DNA of 64,000 bases from the NCBI GenBank assembly GCA_033629205.1, contig CM066171.1, positions 40,067,386 through 40,131,385 of the forward strand, written 5' to 3'. The stretch comes from Lithocarpus polystachyus (Eukaryota > Streptophyta > Magnoliopsida > Fagales > Fagaceae). Below are positions 19,584 through 31,000 of the stretch, one piece after another. A model generated the notes under the pieces. The model did no database searches and was not told where the DNA came from. It worked only from the letters and a program-made list of their open reading frames with translations. The position numbers were made by a program, and so were the translations under genes. The number at the start of each line of letters is the position of its first letter. The first letter of the stretch is position 1.

Positions 19584-22500
19584 CTATTCATATTTGATTT
19601 TCATTTGAGAACCATTAGCAGAAACCAATCTTTCAGTTGACTTTTCAAAATATTTTGAAGGAATTAATCCTTCTTGGATACAGTTCATATCCGCACCAGA
19701 ATCAATCATAGCAATAACATTGAAATGATAATCATGAGAAACAACAATTTTAACTTTTGTAAACCATTTTGGAGGAAGCAATTTATTAACAAGATTAAGC
19801 TGGGAATCAGTAAGAACATCAGCAATACCTTTACCAGAAAGAAGAGCATGTTGACTGGATTCATCTCCATCTTTGAGCTCATCTTGTTCATTATCAGATT
19901 GATGCTTATCCAGATTTTTATCAATTCTTAACAGAAGCAATTCTTGTTTAAGATCATTGTTATCACTTTTAATGTTTTTAAATTCATTTTTTAATTCAAT
20001 TATCTCTTGTTTAACAATGTTGATCTCACGTTGGAGTTCATTAACAGTTATCACTTTTGATTTTGCTTTGTTGAATCTTTCCAAGGTTTCTTCAAAGCTT
20101 ATTGTTGGTTGTTTCAATTTTTTATCATTTTCATTTCTTGACAAATTTTTCTTAAACTTATCAAGATATTCTTTTTGCAATTCAGGATTTTGAATCTGAC
20201 TTATCAATTGGATTAACAAGCTTTCATTTTCTTCACTTTTGGTGAGAACATTAACAGTTTTAATAACATTGCAACATGAATCTCTACAACCAAGTTTAAC
20301 AGTAGGTGAACCAGAGGAACCATCATCAGATTGGTAACAAGAATCAGACGAAGAAGAAAAATCGTCTTCCAAAGAATCAGACGAGACGTTTGATTCAAGG
20401 ATTCGGAATAGTTCTTCTTGATCATTATCATCAATGTTTAACATATTGAACTTATTTTCTAGCTTACCCGGTTTTTGCTTACAGTCTTTACTGAAATGAC
20501 CAGGTTTTCCACAGTTGAAACATTTACCTTTACCAGATTTCTGTTTGTCAAATTTTTTAGAAACATTTTTCTTTTTAGCATAAAAATCATTAGGTTTAAC
20601 AAAGTTTGTTCTGTATCTTTTATATTTTTTATGGTTATAATTTTTGTGACTTTTATCATGTTTTTTCCCTTTTTGCCTGGAGGGAGCAATAGGGGGCAAA
20701 CCATATTGTTCACAGAAATTACCCATTTCATATTTAGCTTTTCTCTTATTCTGTAACTGGTGTTTTAACAATTTTTCATCATTACACATGTTAATACCAA
20801 GTCTTTTAATAGTGCTTAAAATATCACCATAAGTTAAACTATCATAATCAATGGAATCATTTTTACCAATTAAGTCTTGTTTTACCTTATGAGCAAAGAT
20901 AGGAGGCAGACCGTCAATAAACTTTTCTTTCCAATAAGGCTTGTAACAATCTTTCCGGAGCATGACTCTGGAAAGGAAAACACCTTCATACCATCTGTAA
21001 TCAGACATAGTAGGACATCTCAAATTGTTTAGATAATCAGAAATACGAGATGAAACATTGGATGGAGTACCAACAAAATGTTTGAGAATAGTATAGATCA
21101 AAGTATTAACACCATCAGGAATACCACGATTTTGATTTTCATCAAAAATAGGGAAACCTTCATCATTCTTTTTAACAGCAGATTTAATAGAATCTCTGGA
21201 TTCTTCTGTGAGATATGAATCCCACCATCCACGAAGAGCACCAGAAAAACCAGTAACAAGCAGTTCAACAATTTCAGAGTGACTATAATTATGATTATTC
21301 AAATAAGCAGTTCCAACCATGGACATGTGAGCCATTTTATTAATTATTTCTTGTTCAGACAAACCATCAATATTCCATTCATAAAGTTTATCAGCAGAAA
21401 CAGAAAACTGAGTTTGAAAAGATCTTTCTTCAAATTGCATATCAGGAGGAGTAGGTTTTGAATACCAGTTTTTTGTAAAAGACACAGGAATGGGCTTTCC
21501 AACAAATCTTTTAATTTCTGGTAAACCATCATCAAAAATCTTATTAGCTGAAACAGAAGACAATGAATCAGAATCTGTGTTTTCTTCAAAAACATTTTTC
21601 TTTTCATTTCTTGAAATAGTTCGAGCAGCACTTGTGGAAGTACCTTCAGTTTTCACCTTTAAATCAGAAAGCATTTTGTCAATAATTTCAAGAGTTTTTG
21701 CCTGAGAATTTTTGAAATTCAATTCTCTTTGACTGGGCAAATCAATCAAAGGTTTCTCAGGTTTTGAAACAACAGATTTTTCAACAACTTCCGGTTTTGG
21801 AAGAACAGGTTTTTCAGCAATTTTCTCTTCAATGCGATCAAGCTGTTGACCAATAACATGCAAAGATTCATTAGTGAAATTGTTTTGTTCAATAATGCTA
21901 GAAACAGGAGTATTAGCATCAGCAATTTTGAATGGAGAGGCCCTCACATCAGTCCCTTTACAGTTAACGAGAACTGTCTCAAGAGGCGGATGGCTAGACC
22001 TAACAACAGTTTTATCTTCTTTAACAAAACTTGATTTCTTTATCACATTCAAATGTTTTTGGGAAACTTCATCTTTTGAAACATAATAATTTTCAAGGAA
22101 ATCAAAGAACAAAATATGTTTTTTCAACTGGTTCATTTTTTCTTTCCATTTTCTTTTGACACGATCCTTTTCAGACTGAGCAAAAGTACTTTGGTAATAT
22201 TTTCTCTTATCTCTGTTTTTAGCAGAAATAAATTCATTAAACAAGGAAACCATATCAATTTCAAAGCTTTTATTCAAAGCATTCAAGACTCTTAATTGAC
22301 TTTGGAAAACAGGGTTATCAACAGTTTGAAAATCAGAACCAGATGGAGACACGGATCTGGTGTCTTCTTCTTCTTCTTCATTAGCAGTTCTGCTATATGG
22401 AGAGGAAGCTTCTGGTTTAGTGGAATAAAAAACAGTGCTAACTTGGGAGTTATCACTTGAAACTCCTTTTAGCTTCAAATCAGGTTTTTCAAAATTCTTT

Positions 22501-23456
22501 TTCAAATATTCATTGATATCAAGATCTCTTCTTGAAGCACTTCTTGAAACATTATCAGATCCAGCAAAGGAATGCCTTCCTTCGTTGATCCTCAAGGGTC
22601 TGTCATCATGAAAACTTATTTTAACAGTTCCATCAAGGTATTGTTGAATATTAGCAAGATTTAGTTCATCAAAAACAGGTTTAGCAGGAGGAGATTCACG
22701 TTCCAACAACCATTCTTTGGGAAGATTGATATCTACCCATTGAATCATTTTTGGGATTTGAATCTCAGCATCAGAAGTTGAACATTGAATTAACATGGTT
22801 TTACCAGCAGGATCTTTGATATGAACAGAACGAGGATTCAATTGAGAACCTAAAAGTCTGTAATAAATGCGGTAAATAAGAGCAAAAGGCTTGCTACCTT
22901 CTTCCATGTCATAACCAGATGTCAAAACATTTAATGTCAAAGCTTTAACAATATTAACATCATCCAAAGCAAGAGTGATATCAGGATAACAGTCAAAATA
23001 AACAGGACCATCATACAGAGAAGCAGTGATCATACCAAGAATGCTATCATTAAATCTTTTAAATCTAGCATCTCTTAAGCACATCAGAATAGAAGCATTA
23101 ATACCTTTTCTTGTGAGTGGTTTAACAGCAACTTGAACAAGACCAATATGCAAATAGCTGAGTTTTTTAGCAAGAAATTCATTAACATTTTTTCTGGAAA
23201 ACAAGCAACATTTTTCATGTGTTCTAGAGATAGAAAATGTCTGTTCAACAGTTCTAACTCTATATTCAGAAAAAGCAGTATTTTCAGCCCAACTAAGCTT
23301 ATAGATGGACTTAGTGGAAACCTTTGGAATATTCCAGTTTTTAAAATCTGGGATCTCATTTTCTTCAACAGTGTGATCTTCTTCATTTACAATATCAGGA
23401 GGACAACCAGTCGTCCTGGAGCTGACAGAGGAGTTGGATCTCCACAACTTATCCAT
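19584..23456 (-). pseudogene. Component A ORF1, N-terminal 1,290 residues of a circularly permuted copy
   Basis: On the minus strand the frame opens at the native ATG (23456, MDKLWRSN). It is intact through movement protein, coat with zinc knuckle (residue 979 on), acidic segment, coiled coil and protease motif. It is cut after residue 1290 by the block edge, with a TAG formed by junction bases (19584-19586). The residues that should follow are found 8 kb away at 27665, where the other half of the same frame begins. The two halves together account for about 1,870 codons, which agrees with the truncated copy at 1118-5212 (506 missing plus 1,364 present). In the N-terminal third (about residues 330-380) the variants match component B (RDLDINEY, SSDNSQVSTVF). 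Further on they match A, so this copy is a mosaic. The gene is split, but I saw no internal damage. Confidence 0.9.
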
Positions 23457-23755
23457 ACTATCCTAGATTTAACACTCAATTATCATGTTTTTCTTAACAC
23501 CGTTGCATTTCGTAACACATACCCTAAACAACCCTATACCTCTCATGCCCTACACGCTCTCCTAGCTCAAACGGGCCTTACTGTTCGGTTCTGGGGATTC
23601 ACTTTACGTCTAGGGTGGCGCCAACGACGGTAAGAAGGGAACACAACAAAGGAGTACCAAAGTTTCGGGCAGACACGGACAAGCAACTGTTTCGGGCAGA
23701 CACGGACAAGCAACAAAGACACAACAACACTATCACCGGCCAGAAAAGAACGGAT
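23457..23755 (-). promoter_or_regulatory. Component A leader with 27-bp tandem duplication
   Basis: Leader between the primer-binding site and ORF1 on the minus strand. A 26-bp unit (GTTTCGGGCAGACACGGACA...) is present twice, at 23662-23687 and 23689-23714; other copies have it once. Confidence 0.75.
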
Positions 23756-23768
23756 GGCTCTGATACCA
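23756..23768 (-). other. tRNA-Met primer-binding site, minus strand
   Basis: Reverse complement reads TGGTATCAGAGCC. Here the site is flanked on both sides by normal viral sequence, showing the arrangement expected in the circular genome. Confidence 0.87.
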
Positions 23769-24674
23769 AAAGGGAGGGGGGGAGCACAGAGTGGAAGCAC
23801 AGTAATAATATTATGGAAGCAAGATAAAGTAAATGTCAGCAAAATATAGCAATATATGAAAGCAAAGTAGAACCGTCCAAGATGGCGGTAGCAGTTAAGA
23901 TAAATAAGATAATTGAGAGCAATAATAAGGCGGTAGAACCAGCCAAGTAGTATAACAAATTAATATAGCAAAATAATTATGAGGCGGTAGAACCAGCCAA
24001 TCAAAGTAATAAACAGTTGAAATATAATAAACACAAGCTGAAAGTAGTTATTACTGAAAATATTACAACACTTACAGCAGTAGTAGTCACTGATTTACAA
24101 CAACAGTTTAACAATACAAGGCTTGGAGACTAGTTCTAGTTACAAGCTTTGTAAACAGGGTAACAGTAGGGAAATAGGAATCTTAAAGAGGAGAAGGAAG
24201 TCCTAAGGTGAGGAATTCTCTCTGAAGCTCACTCTAAAAGGTTCTATCTCAACATAAGGGACAGCCCCCCTTAAATAGGCAAAAATTCTCGGAATGAACA
24301 GTAACCATGAATAGTGAACAGTGAACAGTGAACAGTGAACAGTGAACAGTAACAGTGAACAGTGAACAGTGAACAGTAACAGTGAACAGTACGTGAACAG
24401 TACATGAACAGTAATTTTCACATTTTTCTCATTTGTTGCAGCCGGATTTGTAGGAGCATGAGATGACCAGTTTTATCAGTTTATGTGGACAAAATCATAA
24501 GGCATCTCAACTTTGCAGAGAAATCATGAGGAATCTTCAACTTTGCAGAAAGTAACATCAAGCGTGGGGAATAGGTAGCATTTTTAGCCGTTGTGCAGGC
24601 CAGACAAACAAGAGAATCAAATCAACTTTAACATTTTGGCCGTTGTGCAGGCCAGACAAACAAGAGAATCAAAT
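23769..24674 (-). promoter_or_regulatory. Component A intergenic region, minus strand
   Basis: Same order as at 6459-7685: ORF2 end, GGCC repeats, GCAAAGTTGA pair, TTCACTG minisatellite (24298-24415), TATA-like box (24270-24278) and leader. Compared with other copies, about 30 bp is missing next to the primer-binding site, between two AGCACAG words. The 241-bp leader duplication seen at 7171-7685 is absent. Confidence 0.75.
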
Positions 24675-25931
24675 TCATTCTTCATCTTCATCATGACCAA
24701 ACAATTCCTGACTGTAACAGTAATATGGGTCTTTTGAAACAGGGTTTTTTGAAACAGATGCTTCAGAGGACCGTTCATCTTCTGAACCATCATCACCTAC
24801 CTTATCCTTCGAAATCATCTTGAGGAGAGCATATAGAGCATCAGGGTCCTTGCGAATATCATCTAAAGGGGAACCCTTCTTTTTAGCCTTGACAGAAGAT
24901 TTAACAGTTGAAACAGATGTAGAAGCATGTGCATTAGCCAGTTCAGCTTTCTGCACGGGGGAATTAATCTTGACACCAGGTAAAGCATTTGGGGATGGCA
25001 AATCCCTGTTAACATTGATGATAACAGACTGTGTGTGTGGAAACTTATCCCACCATTTGACAAAACATCGCCGTGTGAGAACATCTCCCTCCTTCTCATA
25101 TTGCCATTTGAGGATCCAAGGAACTTTATATCTTTTAATGAAATGAAGTGAAGGAGAGAATTTGGCACCATAAGAATTAACCTTGAATGTCTTTGAGAAA
25201 TGATCAAAACAATTCATTAGTGGTTCTGGAAATATATCAGGAATAGAACCAAACTGGGTCCACCATCGGCCGAACCAAAGAGGCAAAGGTGAACTGAAAT
25301 CCTTATCAAAATTAACAAACCATGAATGAGACATGATTTCATTCTGGTGAAGCATGAATCTGAACCAGGCAGTGATATAATCATGATAGCAGTATGGAAG
25401 ATTGCTTTTGGGTAACATCCTTGTGGAGGCAAGGTTGGGACCCCACATTTCTTCAGAAATAAAATTCTTTATGAAAGCACTGTGATAAATAACCTTACCA
25501 GTCATTTTATCCTTGATGCCTTTAATAGCTATTGAATTCTCATGGGTCAATATATCAGCATAGTAATTAACATTTTTCTCACTATGTTCTGGAATCCAGT
25601 GGAACATTGGGGGGAAATAGCTGGTAGCCAGTCTAAAGGGGTCAGTAATAGAGGCCCTATTTGACTCAATGTAAAACAGGTTTTGAACATGTGGTTTTTT
25701 AACATACTGAGAAGTATAGGAAAATCTGGGAAAAACAGTTTTAACAGGTTGGTCAACAGTGGTCAAAGCATAAGGATCATATGATGAGGCCAAAACAGAA
25801 GAGTAATTAGGCTTAGGAATTGTACCTAAGGGGGTGAAACGGTTAACAATCTCCAATGGGGAAACAGGTTCCTTTTTAACAATTGTGTTATCAGTGGCAG
25901 GGCTCTTGTCTTTCGACCGCCTACTTGCCAT
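24675..25931 (-). CDS. Component A ORF2 protein, second copy
   Basis: Intact 418-codon frame with ATG at 25931 overlapping the ORF1 stop, as in the first copy. The encoded protein appears identical to that of 5202-6458: basic N-terminus, aromatic-rich middle, Ser/Lys linker and acidic tail. Identity between two copies in opposite orientation points to recent insertion, duplication or gene conversion. Function unknown. Confidence 0.8.
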   Translation of the reverse strand: MASRRSKDKSPATDNTIVKKEPVSPLEIVNRFTPLGTIPKPNYSSVLASSYDPYALTTVDQPVKTVFPRFSYTSQYVKKPHVQNLFYIESNRASITDPFRLATSYFPPMFHWIPEHSEKNVNYYADILTHENSIAIKGIKDKMTGKVIYHSAFIKNFISEEMWGPNLASTRMLPKSNLPYCYHDYITAWFRFMLHQNEIMSHSWFVNFDKDFSSPLPLWFGRWWTQFGSIPDIFPEPLMNCFDHFSKTFKVNSYGAKFSPSLHFIKRYKVPWILKWQYEKEGDVLTRRCFVKWWDKFPHTQSVIINVNRDLPSPNALPGVKINSPVQKAELANAHASTSVSTVKSSVKAKKKGSPLDDIRKDPDALYALLKMISKDKVGDDGSEDERSSEASVSKNPVSKDPYYCYSQELFGHDEDEE

Positions 25932-27665
25932 TGTGATACTGCAGAAATTCACGGGTAAGGAAATCAGGGATTGAATTTTGAGAACCTTTTATATATTCAA
26001 TATCAAAATCAAAAACACTTAAAATAGCTTGCCATCGGGCAAAAATATGTTTTGAAGCAATATTTTCAACATCTTTTTCAATAACATACTTAGCACTTTT
26101 GCAATCAATTCGTAACAAAAACTTTTGGTTTAACAAATCACTTTGAAACTTTGAAATACATAGTACTATAGATAAAATTTCCTTTTTAATAGTACTATAA
26201 TTTAGCTGTGCAGCATTCCAGACTCCAGAATAGAAACGAACAATTTGTTCAGATGAGTCTGGGGAAAGTTTCTGTTTCAGAATGCCTCCGTAGCCAATGT
26301 CAGAAGCATCAGTTTCAACAATTTTGAAAGCATTAGGAGTGGAAATACCAAGACAAGGCAATGCCTTAACATGAGACTTGATTTGTTTAACAAGGGAAGT
26401 ATGAACATCAGACCAAGGTGGAGGATTATTCTGTAACCGATCAAAAAGGGGTTTACATTGTTTCCTCATATCCTTGTAGAAATCAGCAACATAATTCAAA
26501 GAGCCAAGAAACCTTTGGAGTTGGGTTTTATCAGTGATAACATCAGGGAATTTATCAGCAAACTGAATGGCTCTATCAATAGGGCGAATTTGACCTTCAG
26601 AGATGTCATAGCCAAGGAATCTAATTTTTGTCTGAAACAGTTTGATTTTCTTAGCAGAGACAACAAGACCATTTCTTTTAATAGTTTCCTGGAATGAATA
26701 CAGATGTTTCCAATGCTCTTCAATAGAGTTGGAATAAACAAGAACATCATCAATGTAAACAATGGTGAAATCGCTAAAGGGGTTGAAAATATCATTCATA
26801 ATGTTTTGGAATTCACTAGGAGCGTTCTTAAGACCAAAAGGCATAACATTCCACTCGTAGTGACCAAATGGAGTGGTAAAAGCAGTTTTATACCTATCAC
26901 TCTCACTAATCTGGACTTGCCAAAATCCAGATTTCATGTCAAACTTAGAAAACACTACAGCATCACTCAATCTATGAACTAAGTCATTCTTGTTTGGAAT
27001 AGGGTACCTAATCCATTCTAAGACTTTGTTCAAAGGTTTGTAATTGATCACCAGACGAGGAGTTCCTCTCTCAATTTCAGCATTTTTTTGCACATAGAAA
27101 GCAGCACAAGACCAAGGGGACTTGCTGTTTCTAATCAGTTTTTTATCAAGCAAATCTTGGATTTCTTTTTTGCAAAACTCAACCATTTCAGCATTCATCT
27201 GGATAGGACGAGCTTTAGTAGGAATATTTTTCTCATTAAAATCCTTAATATATGGCAAGTTAACAATGTGTTTCTTCCTATGCCAAAATGCATTGGGAAT
27301 ATCAGAGCAAACATCATCAATCAACATTTTCTGAAAATTATTAATTTTTGATTGTAACAATTTATCAGAAAGTCTTTCAGCAATTTTCTTGAACCTAACT
27401 TCTTGCTTGAGAAAATTGAGATGATTAGTTTTAGCATGAAGCAAAGTCAAAGCATTATCAGTATCAATTTCAACTTTTGAAGCAAATTTGAATTTTACTT
27501 TCTGTCCAAAAGGATCAGTAGTAATTCCATCATGCTCAACAAGAAAGGGATACAGAGCATTAATAAAAGGGAGACCAAGTATCACTTTATCAGTCATGTT
27601 TTTAACGAGAACAGAAGGAATCTTGAAACAAACATTATCATGGCAAACATGAGCATTATTCAATT
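25921..27665 (-). pseudogene. Component A ORF1, C-terminal 580 residues (RT and RNase H) of the permuted copy
   Basis: The minus-strand frame begins at the block edge with no native start (first codons read LNNAHVCHDN). It carries the end of the protease region, the full RT with FDMKSGFWQVQ and the YIDD box, and RNase H with ETDAS. It ends at the TAG that overlaps the ORF2 start. It differs from the copy at 1118-5212 at a few residues (for example IMNDIF for IMIDIF and KLSPD for KVSPD). This is the downstream half of the split polyprotein whose upstream half ends at 19586. Catalytic motifs are present, but the frame lacks a start. Confidence 0.9.
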
Positions 27666-27890
27666 AAACTTATTTTAACAGTTCCATCAAGGTATTGTTG
27701 AATATTAGCAAGATTTAGTTCATCAAAAACAGGTTTAGCAGGAGGAGATTCACGTTCCAACAACCATTCTTTGGGAAGATTGATATCTACCCATTGAATC
27801 ATTTTTGGGATTTGAATCTTAGCATCAGAAGTTGAACATTGAATTAACATGGTTTTACCAGCAGGATCTCTTATATGAACAGAACGAGGA
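27666..27890 (-). pseudogene. Short ORF1 scrap (movement protein region)
   Basis: About 225 bp of minus-strand ORF1 around residues 210-285, in frame but cut at both ends. It lies between the complete A copy and a plus-strand B copy, and looks like a fragment captured during joining. Confidence 0.8.
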
Positions 27891-28032
27891 ATCCCCAGAA
27901 CCGAACAGTAAGGCCCGTTTGAGCTAGGAGAGCGTGTAGGGCATGAGAGGTATAGGGTTGTTTAGGGTATGTGTTACGAAATGCAACGGTGTTAAGAAAA
28001 ACATGATAATTGAGTGTTAAACCTAGGATAGT
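27889..28032 (+). promoter_or_regulatory. Partial viral leader
   Basis: The last ~140 bp of leader before ORF1. The primer-binding site and promoter of this copy are missing. It begins at GAATCCCC after a two-base overlap with the preceding scrap. Confidence 0.75.
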
Positions 28033-31000
28033 ATGGATAAGTTGTGGAGATCCAACTCCTCTGTCAGCTCCAGGACGACTGGTTGTCCTCCTGATATTGT
28101 AAATGAAGAAGATCACACTGTTGAAGAAAATGAGATCCCAGATTTTAAAAACTGGAATATTCCAAAGGTTTCCACTAAGTCCATCTATAAGCTTAGTTGG
28201 GCTGAAAATACTGCTTTTTCTGAATATAGAGTTAGAACTGTTGAACAGACATTTTCTATCTCAAGAACACATGAAAAATGTTGCTTGTTTTCCAGAAAAA
28301 ATGTTAATGAATTTCTTGCTAAAAAACTCAGTTATTTGCATATTGGTCTTGTTCAAGTTGCTGTTAAACCACTCACAAGAAAAGGTATTAATGCTTCTAT
28401 TCTGATGTGCTTAAGAGATGCTAGATTTAAAAGATTTAATGATAGCATTCTTGGTATGATCACTGCTTCTCTGTATGATGGTCCTGTTTATTTTGACTGT
28501 TATCCTGATATCACTCTTGCTTTAGATGATGTTAATATTGTTAAAGCTTTGACATTAAATGTTTTGACATCTGGTTATGACATGGAAGAAGGTAGCAAGC
28601 CTTTTGCTCTTATTTACCGCATTTATTACAGACTTTTAGGTTCTCAACTGAATCCTCGTTCTGTTCATATAAGAGATCCTGCTGGTAAAACCATGTTAAT
28701 TCAATGTTCAACTTCTGATGCTAAGATTCAAATCCCAAAAATGATTCAATGGGTAGATATCAATCTTCCCAAAGAATGGTTGTTGGAACGTGAATCTCCT
28801 CCTGCTAAACCTGTTTTTGATGAACTAAATCTTGCTAATATTCAACAATACCTTGATGGAACTGTTAAAATAAGTTTTCATGATGACAGACCCTTGAGGA
28901 TCAACGAAGGAAGGCATTCCTTTGCTGGATCTGATAATGTTTCAAGAAGTGCTTCAAGAAGAGATCTTGATATCAATGAATATTTGAAAAAGAATTTTGA
29001 AAAACCTGATTTGAAGCTAAAAGGAGTTTCAAGTGATAACTCCCAAGTTAGCACTGTTTTTTATTCCACTAAACCAGAAGCTTCCTCTCCATATAGCAGA
29101 ACTGCTAATGAAGAAGAAGAAGAAGACACCAGATCTGTGTCTCCATCTGGTTCTGATTTTCAAACTGTTGATAACCCTATTTTCCAAAATCAATTAAGAG
29201 TTTTGAATGCTTTGAATAAAAACTTTGAAATTGATATGGTTTCCTTGTTTAATGAATTTATTTCTGCTAAAAACAGAGATAAGAGAAAATATTACCAAAG
29301 TACTTTTGCTCAGTCTGAAAAGGATCGTGTCAAAAGAAAATGGAAAGAAAAAATGAACCAGTTGAAAAAACATATTTTGTTCTTTGATTTCCTTGAAAAT
29401 TACTATGTTTCAAAAGATGAAGTTTCCCAAAAACATTTGAATGTGATAAAGAAATCAAGTTTTGTTAAGGAAGATAAAACTGTTGTTAGGTCTAGCCATC
29501 CGCCTCTTGAGACAGTTCTCGTAAACTGTAAAGGGACTGATGTGAGAGCCTCTCCATTCAAAATTGCTGATGCTAATACTCCTGTTTCTAGTATTATTGA
29601 ACAAAACAATTTCACTAATGAATCTTTGCATGTTATTGGTCAACAGCTTGACCGCATTGAAGAGAAAATTGCTGAAAAACCTGTTCTTCCAAAACCGGAA
29701 GTTGTTGAAAAATCTGTTGTTTCAAAACCTGAGAAACCTTTGATTGATTTGCCAAGTCAAAGAGAATTGAATTTCAAAAATTCTCAGGCAAAAACTCTTG
29801 AAATTATTGACAAAATGCTTTCTGATTTAAAGGTTAAAACCGAAGGTACTTCCACAAGTGCTGCTCGAACTATTTCAAGAAATGAAAAGGAAAATGTTTT
29901 TGAAGAAAACACAGATTCTGATTCATTGTCTTCTGTTTCAGCTAATAAGATTTTTGATGATGGTTTACCAGAAATTAAAAGATTTGTTGGAAAGCCCATT
30001 CCTGTGTCTTTTACAAAAAACTGGTATTCAAAACCTACTCCTCCTGATATGCAATTTGAAGAAAGATCTTTTCAAACTCAGTTTTCTGTTTCTGCTGATA
30101 AACTTTATGAATGGAACATTGATGATTTGTCTGAACAAGAAATAATTAATAAAATGGCTCACATGTCTATGGTTGGAACTGCTTACTTGAATAATCATAA
30201 TTATAGTCATTCTGAAATTGTTGAACTGCTTGTTACTGGGTTTTCTGGTGCTCTTCGTGGATGGTGGGATTCATATCTCACAGAAGAATCCAGAGATTCT
30301 ATTAAATCTGCTGTTAAAAAGAATGATGAAGGTTTCCCTATTTTTGATGAAAATCAAAATCGCGGTATTCCTGATGGTGTTAATACTTTGATCTATACTA
30401 TTCTCAAACATTTTGTTGGTACTCCATCCAATGTTTCATCTCGTATTTCTGATTATCTAAACAATTTGAGATGTCCTACTATGTCTGATTACAGATGGTA
30501 TGAAGGTGTTTTCCTTTCCAGAGTCATGCTCCGGAAAGATTGTTACAAGCCTTATTGGAAAGAAAAGTTTATTGACGGTCTGCCTCCTATCTTTGCTCAT
30601 AAGGTAAAACAAGACTTGATTGGTAAAAATGATTCCATTGATTATGATAGTTTAACTTATGGTGATATTTTAAGCACTATTAAAAGACTTGGTATTAACA
30701 TGTGTAATGATGAAAAATTGTTAAAATACCAGTTAAAGAACAAAAGAAAAGCTAAATATGAAATGGGTAATTTCTGTGAACAATATGGTTTGCCCCCTAT
30801 TGCTCCTTCCAGGCAAAAAGGGAAAAAACATGATAAAGGTCACAAAAATTATAACCATAAAAAATATAAAAGATACAGAACAAACTTTGTTAAACCTAAT
30901 GATTTTTATGCTAAAAAGAAAAATGTTTCTAAAAAATTTGACAAACAGAAATCTGGTAAAGGTAAATGTTTCAACTGTGGAAAACCTGGTCATTTCAGTA

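Larger units (their letters stand above)
18380..19585 (+). promoter_or_regulatory. Component B intergenic region: promoter and leader
   Basis: The first ~270 bp are specific to B and contain repeated AAGCCCCTGTT and AATGATTCTTGATTA words. From about 18655 the region matches component A: GGCCTGCACAACGGCC repeats, GCAAAGTTGA pair, TTCACTG minisatellite (18916-19034), TATA-like box, and the leader with GGTTCTACCGCC repeats. It ends at TTCCCCCCTCCCT (19573-19585), the bases just before the primer-binding site. The same 13 bases open this copy at 12146-12158. Confidence 0.75.

Noticed and set aside
23133..23633. 166-residue frame across leader and ORF1 start, opposite strand (also 34144-34644)
   Set aside because: It is antisense to the well-supported ORF1 start and leader and changes with rearrangements; it is a shadow frame.
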